From NCBI RefSeq assembly GCF_905147045.1, contig NC_065888.1:11661001-11725000 (forward strand): a DNA stretch of 64,000 nucleotides, written 5' to 3'. The notes under the pieces were generated by a model. The model was not told where the DNA came from. It searched no databases and saw only the letters and a program-made list of their open reading frames with translations. Both the position numbers and the translations under genes were made by a program. This DNA is from Nymphalis io (Eukaryota > Arthropoda > Insecta > Lepidoptera > Nymphalidae). Position 1 is the stretch's first letter; each line of letters opens with the position of its first letter. This document shows, in pieces, positions 33,442-43,873 of this stretch.

Positions 33442-36400
33442 TTACTGCCGTGGAGTACCGGCTTAGAATAGTACTCCCCCAATCTCATCCCGTGGGTGTC
33501 GTAAGAGGCGACTGAGGGACGGGGAAAAGGGGGGATGGGCAGCAGCGTCCCCCCTCCCATAAACATCTTACCCCCTACTGCGCTCGCCAACACGCCTGCC
33601 CAGCGCGGCGAGTATGGGCAAACCACCTCCCTAAATGGCAGATGTGCCCAAAAAAAGGCCCCCAGTTACCGGCAAGCCCGCTAGGCCCGACCAAGGTAGC
33701 GGTCGCGGTATCGGCAGGGCAGGGGGTGCTAAGAATCACCGGTTCACGGCAGGCTACCGTATAAAACGACTGAAAATGGCAACGTATAATGGACGCTCGA
33801 TGAGGCTGGACCATCACCTCGCCGAATTAGAAGTAGAGTTAAGTCATATAAACTGGCATATACTGGGGTTATCTGAAGTCCGAAGACAGGGGGAGGACAC
33901 GATAACTCTAGAGTCCGGTAACTTACTCTACTTCCGCGAAGGTGATAACCTCTCCCAGGGTGGTGTCGGTTTTCTAGTCAAAAAGGATCTCATTAGCAGC
34001 ATTGTGGAAATCAGTAGTGTGTCGAACCGGGTAGCGTACCTTGTCCTAAAACTTCCGACAGGTACTCCCTGAAGGTTGTACAGGTATATGCGCCAACTTC
34101 GACATACTCTGATGATGTGGTCGAAGCGATGTACGAGGACATCGCAAAGGCCCTCAACGACACCTCGAGGGCCCACTACAATGTTGTTATGGGAGACTTT
34201 AATGCTAAAGTGGGAGTACAAGATAGCGGTGAATCGAAAGTCGGACCTTACGGCTTGGGCTGCAGAAATCACAGGGGGCAAATGCTGGTAAACTTCCTCG
34301 AAGCGCAGGGGCTTTTTTTTGATGAATTCTTTCTTTCAAAAGAAGCCTCAGAGGAGGTGGACCTGGCGAAGCCCCGATAACGTGACAAGGAACGAGATAG
34401 ACTTTATCATCTCGAATAAAAGGCACATATTTAGAGATGTTTCAGTGATCAACAGGTTTAATACCGGAAGTGATCACCGCTTGGTTCGAGGCACTCTAAA
34501 TATCAACTTAAAAGCCGAAAGATCGAGAATGATGAGGTCTACTCTCCGACCTACCATGCTCCAAGCTGCTCAAGGCTCCGAAAAGTTCCAAATGGAACTT
34601 CAAAATCAATTCACCGCGTTGGAAACCATAAGCAGCATTGATGAGAGAACCGACACGCTGGTCAAAATACTGCAAAACACATCCCGCAAGTGTTTTCCGC
34701 CACAGAGAAGAGACAACGCACCAAAACTCTCTGCTGAGACACTCGAGCTCATGAGAAAACGACGAGAACTACCATCGTTTTTGTCAGATAAGGCCTTAAA
34801 CCGAACAATAAAAACGCTGACGCGACGCGATCTCCGACGCTCCAATACCCGTGCCATCAAGGCTGCGATTGAGCAAAATCGGGGATCGAAAGTGTTCGCT
34901 CGCAAGTTTGGGAGGCCGCGTCTGACAAAACTTAAAACTGAAAATGGTGGGGTCGTTACCTCTAGGCCTGAGATTATCGGAGAAGTAGAGAGGTTTTATG
35001 GGCAGTTGTTCTCTTCAAGATCGGATAAACCCATGGGAATCAGTATTGATGACCAGCGCGCCCCTCTTATGCGCCATTACTCCGAGGAGCTCCCGGTCGT
35101 TGACCAAGGAGAGATTAGGGCGGCTCTAGAACAGCTTAAAAACAACAAATCTCCGGGAGATGACGGAATCACAACAGAGTTGCTTAAGGCAGGCGGGACT
35201 CCGGTCCTGAAAGAGCTAGCAAGCCTCTTTAATTCCGTCATCCAACATGGCAAGACCCCGGAAACGTGGAGCGGGAGTGAGGTGGTACTGTTTTTCAAGA
35301 AAGGTGATAAAACCCTCTTGAAAAACTACAGACCAATCTCCCTCCTGAGTCACGTGTATAAGCTGTTCTCAAGAGTCGTCACGAACCGTCTCGCCAGACG
35401 ACTTGACGAGTTCCAGCCCCCAGAGCAAGCCGGCTTTCGATCAGGCTACAGCACCGTGGACCACATCCATACTGTTCGGCAGATTGTGCAGAAGACCGAA
35501 GAGTACAATCAGCCGCTGTGTATGGCATTTGTGGACTACGAGAAAGCCTTCGACTCCATCGAAACCTGGGCAGTGCTCGACTCATTGCAGAGATGTCATA
35601 TCGATTGGAGATATATCGAGGTACTGAGATGTCTGTACAACGCCGCTACAATGACTGTCCACATCCAGGACTGTAAGACGAAGGCGATCCAATTGCGCAG
35701 AGGGGTGAGACAGGGGGATGTAATATCCCCGAAACTGTTCACCAACGCGTTGGAAGACGTTTTCAAAACGCTGGATTGGACTAGGTATGGAGTCAATGTA
35801 AACGGCGAGTACATCTCACACCTTCGATTTGCCGACGATATCGTCATCATAGCAGAGTCGCTGGAACAACTCACCGAAATGCTGCGTAGCCTAGGCGAGT
35901 CTTCCCGGTGTGTCGGTCTCGGCATGAACTTGGACAAGACCAAGGTCATGTTCAATAGGCATGTCGTGCCGGGACCGATATACGTCGAGGGCAAACCTCT
36001 CGAAGTTGTTAGTGAATATACCTACCTAGGACAGATTATACAAATCGGTAGGAACAACTTCGAGAAGGAAGCCGATCGAAGAATTCGCTTGGGATGGGCA
36101 GCATTTGGCAACCTTCGTCAAGTCCTCAAGTCGTCTATACCGCAATGTTTGAAGACGAAAGTCTTCAACCAATGCGTCTTACCTGCCATGACATACGGTG
36201 CCGAAACGTGGACACTAACTGCGGGACTAGTCCACAAATTCAAAGTCGCTCAGCGTGCTATGGAGCGAGCTATGCTCGGAGTATCTTTGAAGGATAAGAT
36301 CAGAAATGAGATTATCCGGAAAAGAACCGGAGTCACCGACATAGCTTGCAAAATTAGCAGGCTGAAGTGGCAGTGGGCTGGTCACGTATGTCGTAGGACC

Positions 36401-36610
36401 GATGGCCGTTGGAGCAGACGAGTCCTAGAGTGGAGACCGCGAATCGGCAAGCGCAGCGTAGGGCGCCCTCCAGCCAGGTGGACCGACGACCTTAAGAAGG
36501 TGGCGGGCACCAACTGGATGCGGAAGGCGGAGGACAGGGAGCTTTGGCGCACCTTGGGAGAGGCCTATGTTCAGCAGTGGACAACGATTGGCTGTTGATT
36601 GATTGATTGA
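33442..36610 (+). mobile_element. Full-length RTE-type non-LTR retrotransposon
   Basis: The element is about 3.17 kb long. It starts TTACTGCCGTGGAGTACCGG with a GC-rich ~190-bp leader (including GGGTGTCGTAAGAGGCGACT), carries one long endonuclease/reverse-transcriptase ORF, has almost no 3' UTR and ends in a short GATT repeat right after the stop codon. One multi-domain ORF and a microsatellite-like tail fit the RTE clade. A 12-bp direct repeat flanks it exactly. The intact length and readable duplication suggest a recent insertion. Confidence 0.88.
33635..36598 (+). pseudogene. RTE endonuclease-reverse transcriptase ORF, two frameshifts
   Basis: The ORF spans about 988 codons once two single-base frame changes are allowed. 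Residues ~45-250 form an apurinic-type endonuclease: ATYNGRSMRLDHHLAELE at the start, LSEVRR with the catalytic-type Glu, and VMGDFNAKVG (34186-34215). The reverse transcriptase follows: NNKSPGDDGITTELL, NYRPISLLSHVYKLFSRV, AFVDYEKAFDSI, GVRQGDVISPKLFTNALE and the catalytic FADD at 35828-35839. The C-terminal part has MTYGAETWTLT and GKRSVGRPPARWTDD. Frame change 1, near 34052-34062, is a lost base just after KL, so the frame ends early at TGA 34070-34072. Frame change 2 is in the run of eight T at 34313-34320, where seven would restore the frame. The first could be mutational. The second is in a homopolymer and could be an assembly error. The start at 33635 is the first ATG in the endonuclease frame. 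ENs of this type are often labelled craniofacial development protein 2-like in insect annotations. Confidence 0.9.
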
Positions 36611-36622
36611 TTAATTTATATA
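36595..36622 (+). repeat. GATT tail of RTE plus right target-site duplication
   Basis: TTGATTGATTGATTGA (about four units) begins within the stop codon region. TTAATTTATATA at 36611-36622 repeats the left flank. Confidence 0.75.
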
Positions 36623-36636
36623 GTCCACTTTATATA

Positions 36637-36872
36637 ACCGAGATGGCCTAGTGGTAAGAACGCGTGAATCTTAACCGATGCAAGGCAAGCACCACTGAAT
36701 TTTCATGTGCTTAATTTGTGATTATAATTTATAATTACCATCGTGAGGAAAACTATGTATTCCACCAACCCGTAATGGAACAGTGTGGTGGAATAAGCTC
36801 CAAACCTTCTCCTCAAAAAGGAAGAGGAGGCCTAAGCCGATCAGTGGGACATTCACAGGTCGTTACTGTACT
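36637..36872 (+). mobile_element. S1-family SINE with internal deletions
   Basis: The head ACCGAGATGGCCTAGTGGTA is well preserved, but the B-box is deleted (AACCGATGCAAGGCAAGCAC), so its internal promoter is broken. The 3' half, from GGTGGAATAAGCTCCAAACC to CAGTGGGACATTCACAGG, is near consensus. It lies only 14 bp beyond the RTE duplication. Confidence 0.88.
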
Positions 36873-37435
36873 TACTTAATGATACATGAGAGCAAATGAA
36901 AGCAACGGTGATAAAAATTAGTATCAAAACAAATAAACCAGTGATTGCGAGTGTGTTCAACGATAAATCTTTCGTATTATAATCTTATAAATATTAGTCT
37001 TCACAATGGGTTTACGATGGCAATCCGTTTTATAGGTTTACACAGTGACAGATAACTGGGACTCGCACTAAGAATATTGCCTATTTATTTACCGTTGATT
37101 TAATTCCTCACTTTAAACGTTGTGATGCCTTTGAATTATGAACGTTTTGTTGAGCGGGAGAAAACTTTCAAGGTTAAATACGATTGCAATGAATATATTC
37201 GCTCAATGTAACATTCGAGTAAAACATTTTCGACATAAATGTCTTACATCAGTGACTCGAACTTCTACTTTTTTCATAATTTGTTGAATATATCTTAAAA
37301 GTAAAAGCTTTTAAAATAAATGATAGAATTATGGATTATTTGCAATAAAAACTTATGCAGTTGTATTCAATGATAAAATGATATGTTTTAAGTAGGAATT
37401 CAATAAAATAATATATAACTTTAAGTATATCCTGT
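36873..37435. other. AT-rich spacer, nothing recognised
   Basis: No frame or repeat family recognised. Confidence 0.4.
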
Positions 37436-37454
37436 ACACTGTCAGAGACAGTGT
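37436..37454. repeat. Small perfect hairpin (8-bp arms)
   Basis: ACACTGTC-AGA-GACAGTGT. It overlaps the possible splice acceptor of the candidate exon that follows. Confidence 0.6.
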
Positions 37455-37610
37455 CGCTCACTCAACTTCCTACCTCAAAGCCTTTCATCTCTACGGAGAG
37501 ATGATTATGGTTCTTATCGTTCTAAAGAGAGTGTATACATAATCCTCGATCAACTTGAACTGCTTACAGAGGCTGAACGCCGTAAAATCAGTTTGCCGTC
37601 TTACTTATGA
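37446..37610 (+). CDS. Candidate terminal coding exon (54 residues), unidentified gene
   Basis: I do not recognise the gene. After ..CTGTACACTGTCAG (AG at 37444-37445) one frame is open for 54 codons to TGA at 37608-37610. The composition is protein-like, with mixed charged and hydrophobic residues: SLRRDDYGSYRSKESVYIIL, then a helical-looking stretch (DQLELLTEAERRKISL). The segment is GC-richer than both flanks and belongs to no repeat family that I see. No AATAAA follows closely. Chance frames of this length do occur in 64 kb, so confidence stays low. A relic of a transposon ORF is the main alternative. Confidence 0.3.
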   Translation, partial: RQCRSLNFLPQSLSSLRRDDYGSYRSKESVYIILDQLELLTEAERRKISLPSYL

Positions 37611-39320
37611 ATTCTACTTATTTCTATAGAACAAAGTTTTATTTTATTCCTTACTAATGTTAGGTATTAAAATTCATATCCAGGGTGTATTATTTACTCA
37701 CCTGGGAGCGGTTTACCGTTAGGTCCGTCTTATTATTCACTATATACAATATGAAGAACCTATCATATTATGTAATAAGTGATGAATATTGTTATATCGC
37801 CAAAACGTAAAAATATGTATTCAGTAAAGTTGTAGTAAAAGGGTTATCTACAAACTTGGTTAATAAAATTGAGAGCAATTTTTTATGAACGTATAAAGTC
37901 AATAACAAAAGAAAATAAGCATATAATATTGTCTATCAGTCAGTGATCACCGCATGGGTTTTAATGATAACTCATATTTATTACCACGGAAAATATATTT
38001 TTTCTTTCTCCATATCCACCCAGTATTAGTGACCAAAAATAACGTAATAAACATAAACAGACCTAGTCTGTAGGGTCTAGTCTCAATGCCTGTCTGTCTG
38101 CCTGTCGACTCTCATTTTTGAGAAGTATTAAAGGTTAATTACATGATCCAAGACACGTTCCTACGAGATGTTTTCCTTTATCACCAAACAAAATTGACAC
38201 AAATTAAATGCGCAAAAAAATTGTGGTGATTTCGACGTTAGTGACTTTGTAAGAGAACAGAACTAAGAAAACCGTAAAATATCTGATTTACACTGATTTT
38301 ACACAAAATATTCTATAATCCATTTATCCTGGTTTTTATCATTAGTGTCGCATTCAAAATTTAAATTGGAAGCACCAGCTGTCCGAAAATTTCGTTGATT
38401 ATCAATGTGGACTGAAAAGTTTTTATAATATCATAAAAAAATTGTCATAGGTAGCTATGATAATTTTAATAAAAATACATGTTAAGTAACTTTCGAGTTG
38501 TTCTATTTCTCATATATATTTTTGAAATATTAGTAGTAGTCGAAATTACTTCTAAATATTATGAAAAATTACCAAATTGCTAGAAATCCAACTATAATTC
38601 TATGCTTTACCTAACGAAAATAACTTAGTGAATATAATGAATGTAGGTTAAACTATTGAAATTATTTCAATGAAAAGCTTAACGCAAAAATGAGTAGCTT
38701 GTGAAGATTATAATAATTATTATATACTTATATAAATACATAATGTATGAATAATACTACGTACTTATATAGTAGGGATTCTGATTTTATTATAAGTTTC
38801 AATTAGAAAAACTCCATCAACTTGTACATAAATATACTATGTAGGTACAATTATTTTCTTTTGACTTAATCAAGTAAAGTTTACTTTTTAAATACTTTAA
38901 GTAAATAGTAAAGTTACATAATGTAAATTTGTCCCACCGCTGGACTTCATCTCTTTTTAGAGGAGAAATTTGTAAATACTTGTAAATTATAAAAGTGTAA
39001 TCTGGTATCTTATTGTTTTACAACTAAAATATTAACGTGTATGACTTGCAACAACTTATTAAAAATAAAGCAATGTAAGACTTCAAAACTGGAGACAGCT
39101 AATATTGAAAAGTCCTATAAATTCGTGGAACAATTTAAGCACTTCAAGCGTACTTGACTTACTAAAGTAAGAATGTTAATAAATGTCGCGAGGCTTTACA
39201 TAAATCTAAAACATGTCACTGTGTAGCGAACGTACATACACTGAAGCAACTGATAAAACTTGTTCTTAATTTATAGCTTTCTGTATTATAATATCTATGG
39301 TTTTAAATTAAAATGAGTTA
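37611..39320. other. AT-rich spacer, no gene recognised
   Basis: At about 38930-38980 GTCCCACCGCTGGACTTCAT plus AGAGGAGAAATTTG faintly resembles an S1 3' end (reverse order). Nothing else was supported. Confidence 0.4.
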
Positions 39321-39560
39321 GTGGTAGGACTTTGTGCAATCTGCTCTGGGTACCATCCACTCATCATATATTCTACCACTAAATAGCAATACTTACGATT
39401 AGCATTGTTGTGTTTCGGTAGGAAAGATTAATAATCCACTACTGGCACAAGGGACATCTTATTTTCCAAGGTTGGTGGCGCATTGGCGATGTAAGGAACA
39501 GATAATATTTTTTACCATGCCGATGTTAATATGTGATGGTGTCCAATTAACACCAATTGC
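39321..39560 (+). mobile_element. Diverged S2-family element
   Basis: GTGGTAGGACTTTGTGCAAT, GGCACAAGGGACATCTTATT and AAGGTTGGTGGCGCATTGGC are clear. The poly-A end is lost after GTGATGGTGTCCAATT. Confidence 0.8.
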
Positions 39561-40768
39561 CTTTCCACTTATCAACTTAAAAGAAAATGTATTGTTGCAA
39601 ATAAAACGAAACTATTGTGTGTCAAATCACTTACAATAATGATACGAGCCTAGAAGATTACCTGTTCAGCGTTTATTGCGTCTCGTTATCTATTGGTAAA
39701 CATTTATTATTATTAACTAGCATTTATATATCTTCAAACTGTTATACATTAAAAAATGATAGTGAAAAGTATTAATCCTAATTTTTTGAGCATTTAATAG
39801 TAGATTTAATAATAATTTGACAAGTCTGTAATATTGCTATCTCCTTCAATTGTGTGGGATTAAATAAAAACAATCCTTAATCCTGATAAATTAGTTAAGG
39901 TAAAGATTATTTACAATATAATGAGCACCATATTGTCAACATAGTACAATGTTAATAAGTAGAATATGACGTCTTAATACTTGAATCCACCTATGTAATT
40001 ATGCAATGTATATTAAATTTAATTTGAAAGTTTTACTCGTGACAGTTTATAATATGGAGATTATTATGTCAGCGATTTATTTTTGTAAAAAACTAATTAA
40101 ATATGACTTCTGGACCCTCTCAGTTGATCCCCGTCGACCTTTTAATATTAAATAATGTTCGACCTATAATGGAGTAAAGAATATTCATTAATTTTATTTT
40201 ACGAAAATAGCTTGTTTGTGGGTTTTATGAATTAAAGCATACGTATCAGAAACCGCATTTCATGATGATATCTCTGCTCTTGATACATGCCTGTGCGTGA
40301 GCTATAGAAATATTTGTACATGCAAAAGTCTGTGGAACTATCAAGCGAATAGTTTTAATAGTTTATAATACATTTTATTATTATGTAATATAATATATGT
40401 GAACCAAATGAAACAATACTGAAAAGAATTACTAACTTGGAAACAATTATGTTTTTGCTTTCTACTAGATTATTTTTGCTAATTACCCATCACTCCTAAA
40501 CAACCATAAGCAAGACTTAAGCACAGAATTTGGGAGAGCAGCCAGTAACGAATGCAAAAACATTTACACAGTTAAGCTTATAACTAATACATTTTGGGAA
40601 TTCCATTTTGTCTTGCCTGTGTATAACAAAGTTGTCGGCGGCCTAGAGTTGTATAGAAGAACTGCTGCAGCGATACAACGAAATATTACAACAAGGTAGA
40701 TAGTATAAAAACTTATCCATGAAAATCAGAATTTTGAGTAGATATACTAACACATTTTCATAGATATC
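39561..40768. other. AT-rich spacer, nothing recognised
   Basis: No frame or repeat family recognised. Confidence 0.4.
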
Positions 40769-41029
40769 GACGAGCCGTTTGGCGTGGTTGGTAGAGGTAC
40801 TTGCCGTTCCCGCCGAAGGTTGTGGGTTCGATTCCCACCCAGGACAGACATTTGTGTGCATGAACATGTCTGATTGTCCTGAGTCTGGTTGTTATTATCT
40901 ATATAAATATATATTTACAAAAGAAAGTATATGTAGTATATAATTCGTCTGGTTTCCATAGTACAAGCTCGATTTAATTTGGGAACAGATAGCCTTGTGT
41001 GAATAATGTCCCAGGATATTATTATCATA
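40769..41029 (+). mobile_element. S4-family SINE, full length
   Basis: Head GACGAGCCGTTTGGCGTGGT (A-box region), B-box GTGGGTTCGATTCCCACCC, body CCAGGACAGACATTTGTGTG and end TGTCCCAGGATATTATTATC. This is the best-preserved head of the family. Confidence 0.82.
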
Positions 41030-41386
41030 TATTTAAAGACAACTGCTGCTAGAGTTATCGCTATCACACCACGCAGTCATGATTTGTACAATAGGTATTT
41101 TTAAACATGAAATCTTGAATTAACATGATGTGATTCTATTTAAGCCGGTAAATTGAGTTTTTAAGTGTCAGTAAAACTGAATGAGCGTACCAATTTACCC
41201 TTCTAATTAAACTAAACTCGCAACATGTTTAAAATTAGTTACGAAATAATACCGGGCAGTCATGTGATCTCCAAATCGTCACACTAGACCCTGACGTCTT
41301 AATGACATACATATAATGACAGAACCTTTGTGAAATATCACATACGTAGTTATGTATATCACCTTGGAAAGTTAAGCGGCCATTTT
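41030..41386. other. Spacer between two S4 copies
   Basis: No gene recognised; a 74-82 codon - strand frame on each side is produced by the SINE sequence itself. Confidence 0.4.
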
Positions 41387-41652
41387 GACGAGCCGGTTGG
41401 CATGGTTGGTAGATACTTGCCTTTCGCGCCGCAGGTCGTGGGTTTGATTCCCACCTAGGACAGATATTTGTGTGTATAGACATGTCTGTTTGTCCTAAGT
41501 CTGGGAGTAATTATCTATATAAGTATGTATTTACAAAAGAAAAGTAGTATATGTAGTATATCAGTTATCTGGTTTCCATAGTACGAGCTCTGCTTAACTT
41601 GGGATCAGATGGCCTTGTGTGAATAATGTTCCAGGATAATATTATTATATTA
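41387..41652 (+). mobile_element. S4-family SINE, full length
   Basis: GACGAGCCGGTTGGCATGGT, GTGGGTTTGATTCCCACCT (one B-box change), GTATTTACAAAAGAAAAGTA and GTTCCAGGATAATATTATTA. Same orientation as the copy 618 bp upstream, but with independent substitutions. Confidence 0.82.
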
Positions 41653-41770
41653 TTTTAAAGAGGTTTCCAACGTGAAATTAACCAATCGACCATTTACTGA
41701 TAATAATATTACCAAAAGATTTTAAATATACAATGTATTTTTAGATGCGTTGTCGGATAACAGTTAGTAC

Positions 41771-41880
41771 TTTTTTATTTATCTAAAGTAGGCAGGCAGA
41801 TTAGCAAATGCGCCCCTTAATGGTAAGTGGTCACCAACCTATACATCGCCAATGCGACAGCAACCTTCGGAACTGAGATT
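41771..41880 (-). mobile_element. S2-family element fragment
   Basis: T run, then GTAGGCAGGCAGATTAGCAA, TTAATGGTAAGTGGTCACCA and CAGCAACCTTCGGAACTGAG: the 3' half of S2 in reverse. Confidence 0.65.
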
Positions 41881-42420
41881 CCTCTATGGCTGATACTATG
41901 GGTTTTAAGGATGGATGGATAAATGATGATGATGAGAATCTAGTTTTTATGTAATATCTTACAGATTAATATAAACTGTCTATTAATATTTTTTTAAAGA
42001 AATGCAAATGTTTTCCCGGGATTTTACTGTATACATTACACGCTCATATTACAAGCGATTGGTACGTACGCTGAGGATTCATAAGCGTATCAAATTGTTT
42101 CAAATATTTTCGCAACGACAAGCGACCGATAGTGTATCGTGTTTCATTACAAGCGGCGCGCATTGTCGATACTCACTAGTGCTATATTCGAAGTTGTAAC
42201 ATTACAAATTCTTGCAATGTCTAACATCAAGTAGAAGTGTTATTGCTGTTGTATTGTGTGCATTTCATATTAAAATTACAACACATTAAGACTTATCAAA
42301 TTCTTTTTAAACTAGCAACCCATCCTAGCTTCACATAGGTCGAATATTCTACATAAATGTTTATATCGTAATACATATATATGTCAGAGATAATAAATTT
42401 AAGAAGGTATATAACGTCAC
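41881..42420. other. Spacer with a possible dispersed-repeat relic
   Basis: A 65-codon + frame at 42002-42199 has no motif. At about 42309-42350 ACTAGCAACCCATCCTAGCT resembles the start of the CTAGC-type dispersed repeat. Confidence 0.35.
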
Positions 42421-42696
42421 TTATTTTATTAGAATAGCAACACCACACAAGGTGATTGACATCTTATGGGTTAATGGTCGGTTGTCAGACGTCAAGTGGT
42501 GAAAATATAAGGGTATTTTATTATGTAGCCGACTGATGGAAATATAAAATATAATGGTGTATCTGTCAGTAGCGCGTGTGATCGTTTGTCGACCCCCTTG
42601 GTCTCTTGGTTTCTTGCTCTCAGGACAGCGCCAGCGCCGGACGTGCGCACTGACTGAATTAATAAAATCAATATTTTGGACGACAATGGCGGCCAT
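42421..42696 (-). CDS. Hypothetical ORF, 91 codons
   Basis: I do not recognise this protein. It starts at an ATG in a good context (AAATGGCCGCC) inside a locally GC- and CpG-rich stretch (about 42575-42705), which could also be a promoter or first-exon region. The N-terminal ~45 residues have ordinary composition (AAIVVQNIDFINS, later RRWRCPESKKPRDQGG). The rest falls into AT-rich low-complexity sequence and ends without recognisable domain. A second frame (42492-42707) overlaps it. If real, the likely coding part is only the first half, followed by an intron. The palindrome GCCATTTAAATGGC lies at the start. Confidence 0.2.
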   Translation of the reverse strand: MAAIVVQNIDFINSVSAHVRRWRCPESKKPRDQGGRQTITRATDRYTIIFYISISRLHNKIPLYFHHLTSDNRPLTHKMSITLCGVAILIK

Positions 42697-42720
42697 TTAA
42701 ATGGCAAATCTATTTGAATT

Positions 42721-43803
42721 CGCTACATGTATATAACTAAATTAGTTTTCGCGGTTCACCCTAGCAAAATACCAATCAGCATGATTTATTCCAACATCTT
42801 TAATAATCATCATCGTATTTCATCAAATTTACAAAAAAGTTATTAAATTATACACCTAAACCTTCCTCATAGAAGACAATCCATTCATTGATGAAAACCG
42901 TACGAAATTCATACAAACAGATAGTGTAGCGGGGGTGACTTTATTTTACACTATATATCATAATTATTTATTATAAAACTAGAACAAAATTATATTTCAT
43001 AGTTTTTGGTTGCAGTGGATTTAAATGGTTTTTTATTTTATTAGGTGTTCAGAAATTGAACTGGATGAATCGTATCACAAACGATGACATGTTTTAAACT
43101 ATTTACGAAATTGGCATTGATAACTTTATAAAAGAAGTAATCACAAATTGGAATTAAATCGCATCATCTCAAATCCTGCAGCGAGCGAGCTTTCGATTAC
43201 ATTATTTCCTGACAGTAATAACATTTCAATCTGACGTCGCGCCAGTCGCTTCGATTAGTCAAATATTTAACTTAATAATAACTTAAATATTAATTGGTTT
43301 CAACTATCTATTGTCAATATAGAGAATGCATATGTATACATTATATTAAGTATATCGTTTGTATGCTTAGGAATGAGACTTTTATATTTTTGTTTTATTA
43401 AATATTATCGATCTACGCTAGTCTAGATAGCTGTTTGTAATTTGATTAACATGAAATAACTTGTTCGAAACTTATCTTTTCTTAGGTCGAAGATAACATG
43501 AAACTTACAAATATCCTCTCAAAAATAATTCATGTATATTGAAATGTTATTCCAACATCCAGTTATATAAATTTATATAATAAACATTGAGAGGGAATAC
43601 TAAAAATCGATATCAGGTAGGCATAAAAATTCAATAAGCCCTCGCTTTCCGTACACAGAACTACATTGTTGCTCGCTCATAGTATATACGCAAGTGGAAT
43701 TTAATATGGAAGCTTTTCAAACAGACTCTATGCCAGCCTAGATACTTAGAACCATTTGCGGCGTGTTTACGTTCATATTATTTATATATAACATATCATC
43801 ATA
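42721..43803. other. AT-rich spacer, nothing recognised
   Basis: No frame or repeat family recognised. Confidence 0.4.
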
Positions 43804-43873
43804 TTGCCTTGCAGTAGAATATCTGAAGAGTGGATGGTACCTACCCAGACAGGCTTGCACAATGCCCTACCAC
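43804..43873 (-). mobile_element. S2-family head fragment
   Basis: GCAGTAGAATATCTGAAGAG, GGTACCTACCCAGACAGGCT and GCACAATGCCCTACCACC are the reversed first 70 bases of S2, without any of the 3' part. Confidence 0.75.

Noticed and set aside
33928..34281. 117-codon - strand frame and other antisense frames up to 35994
   Set aside because: They are shadows of the GC-rich RTE ORF on the + strand.
40769..40850. Possible tRNA gene (GTGGGTTCGATTCCCACCC)
   Set aside because: The identical following body in three places (32258, 40769, 41387) marks it as family S4.
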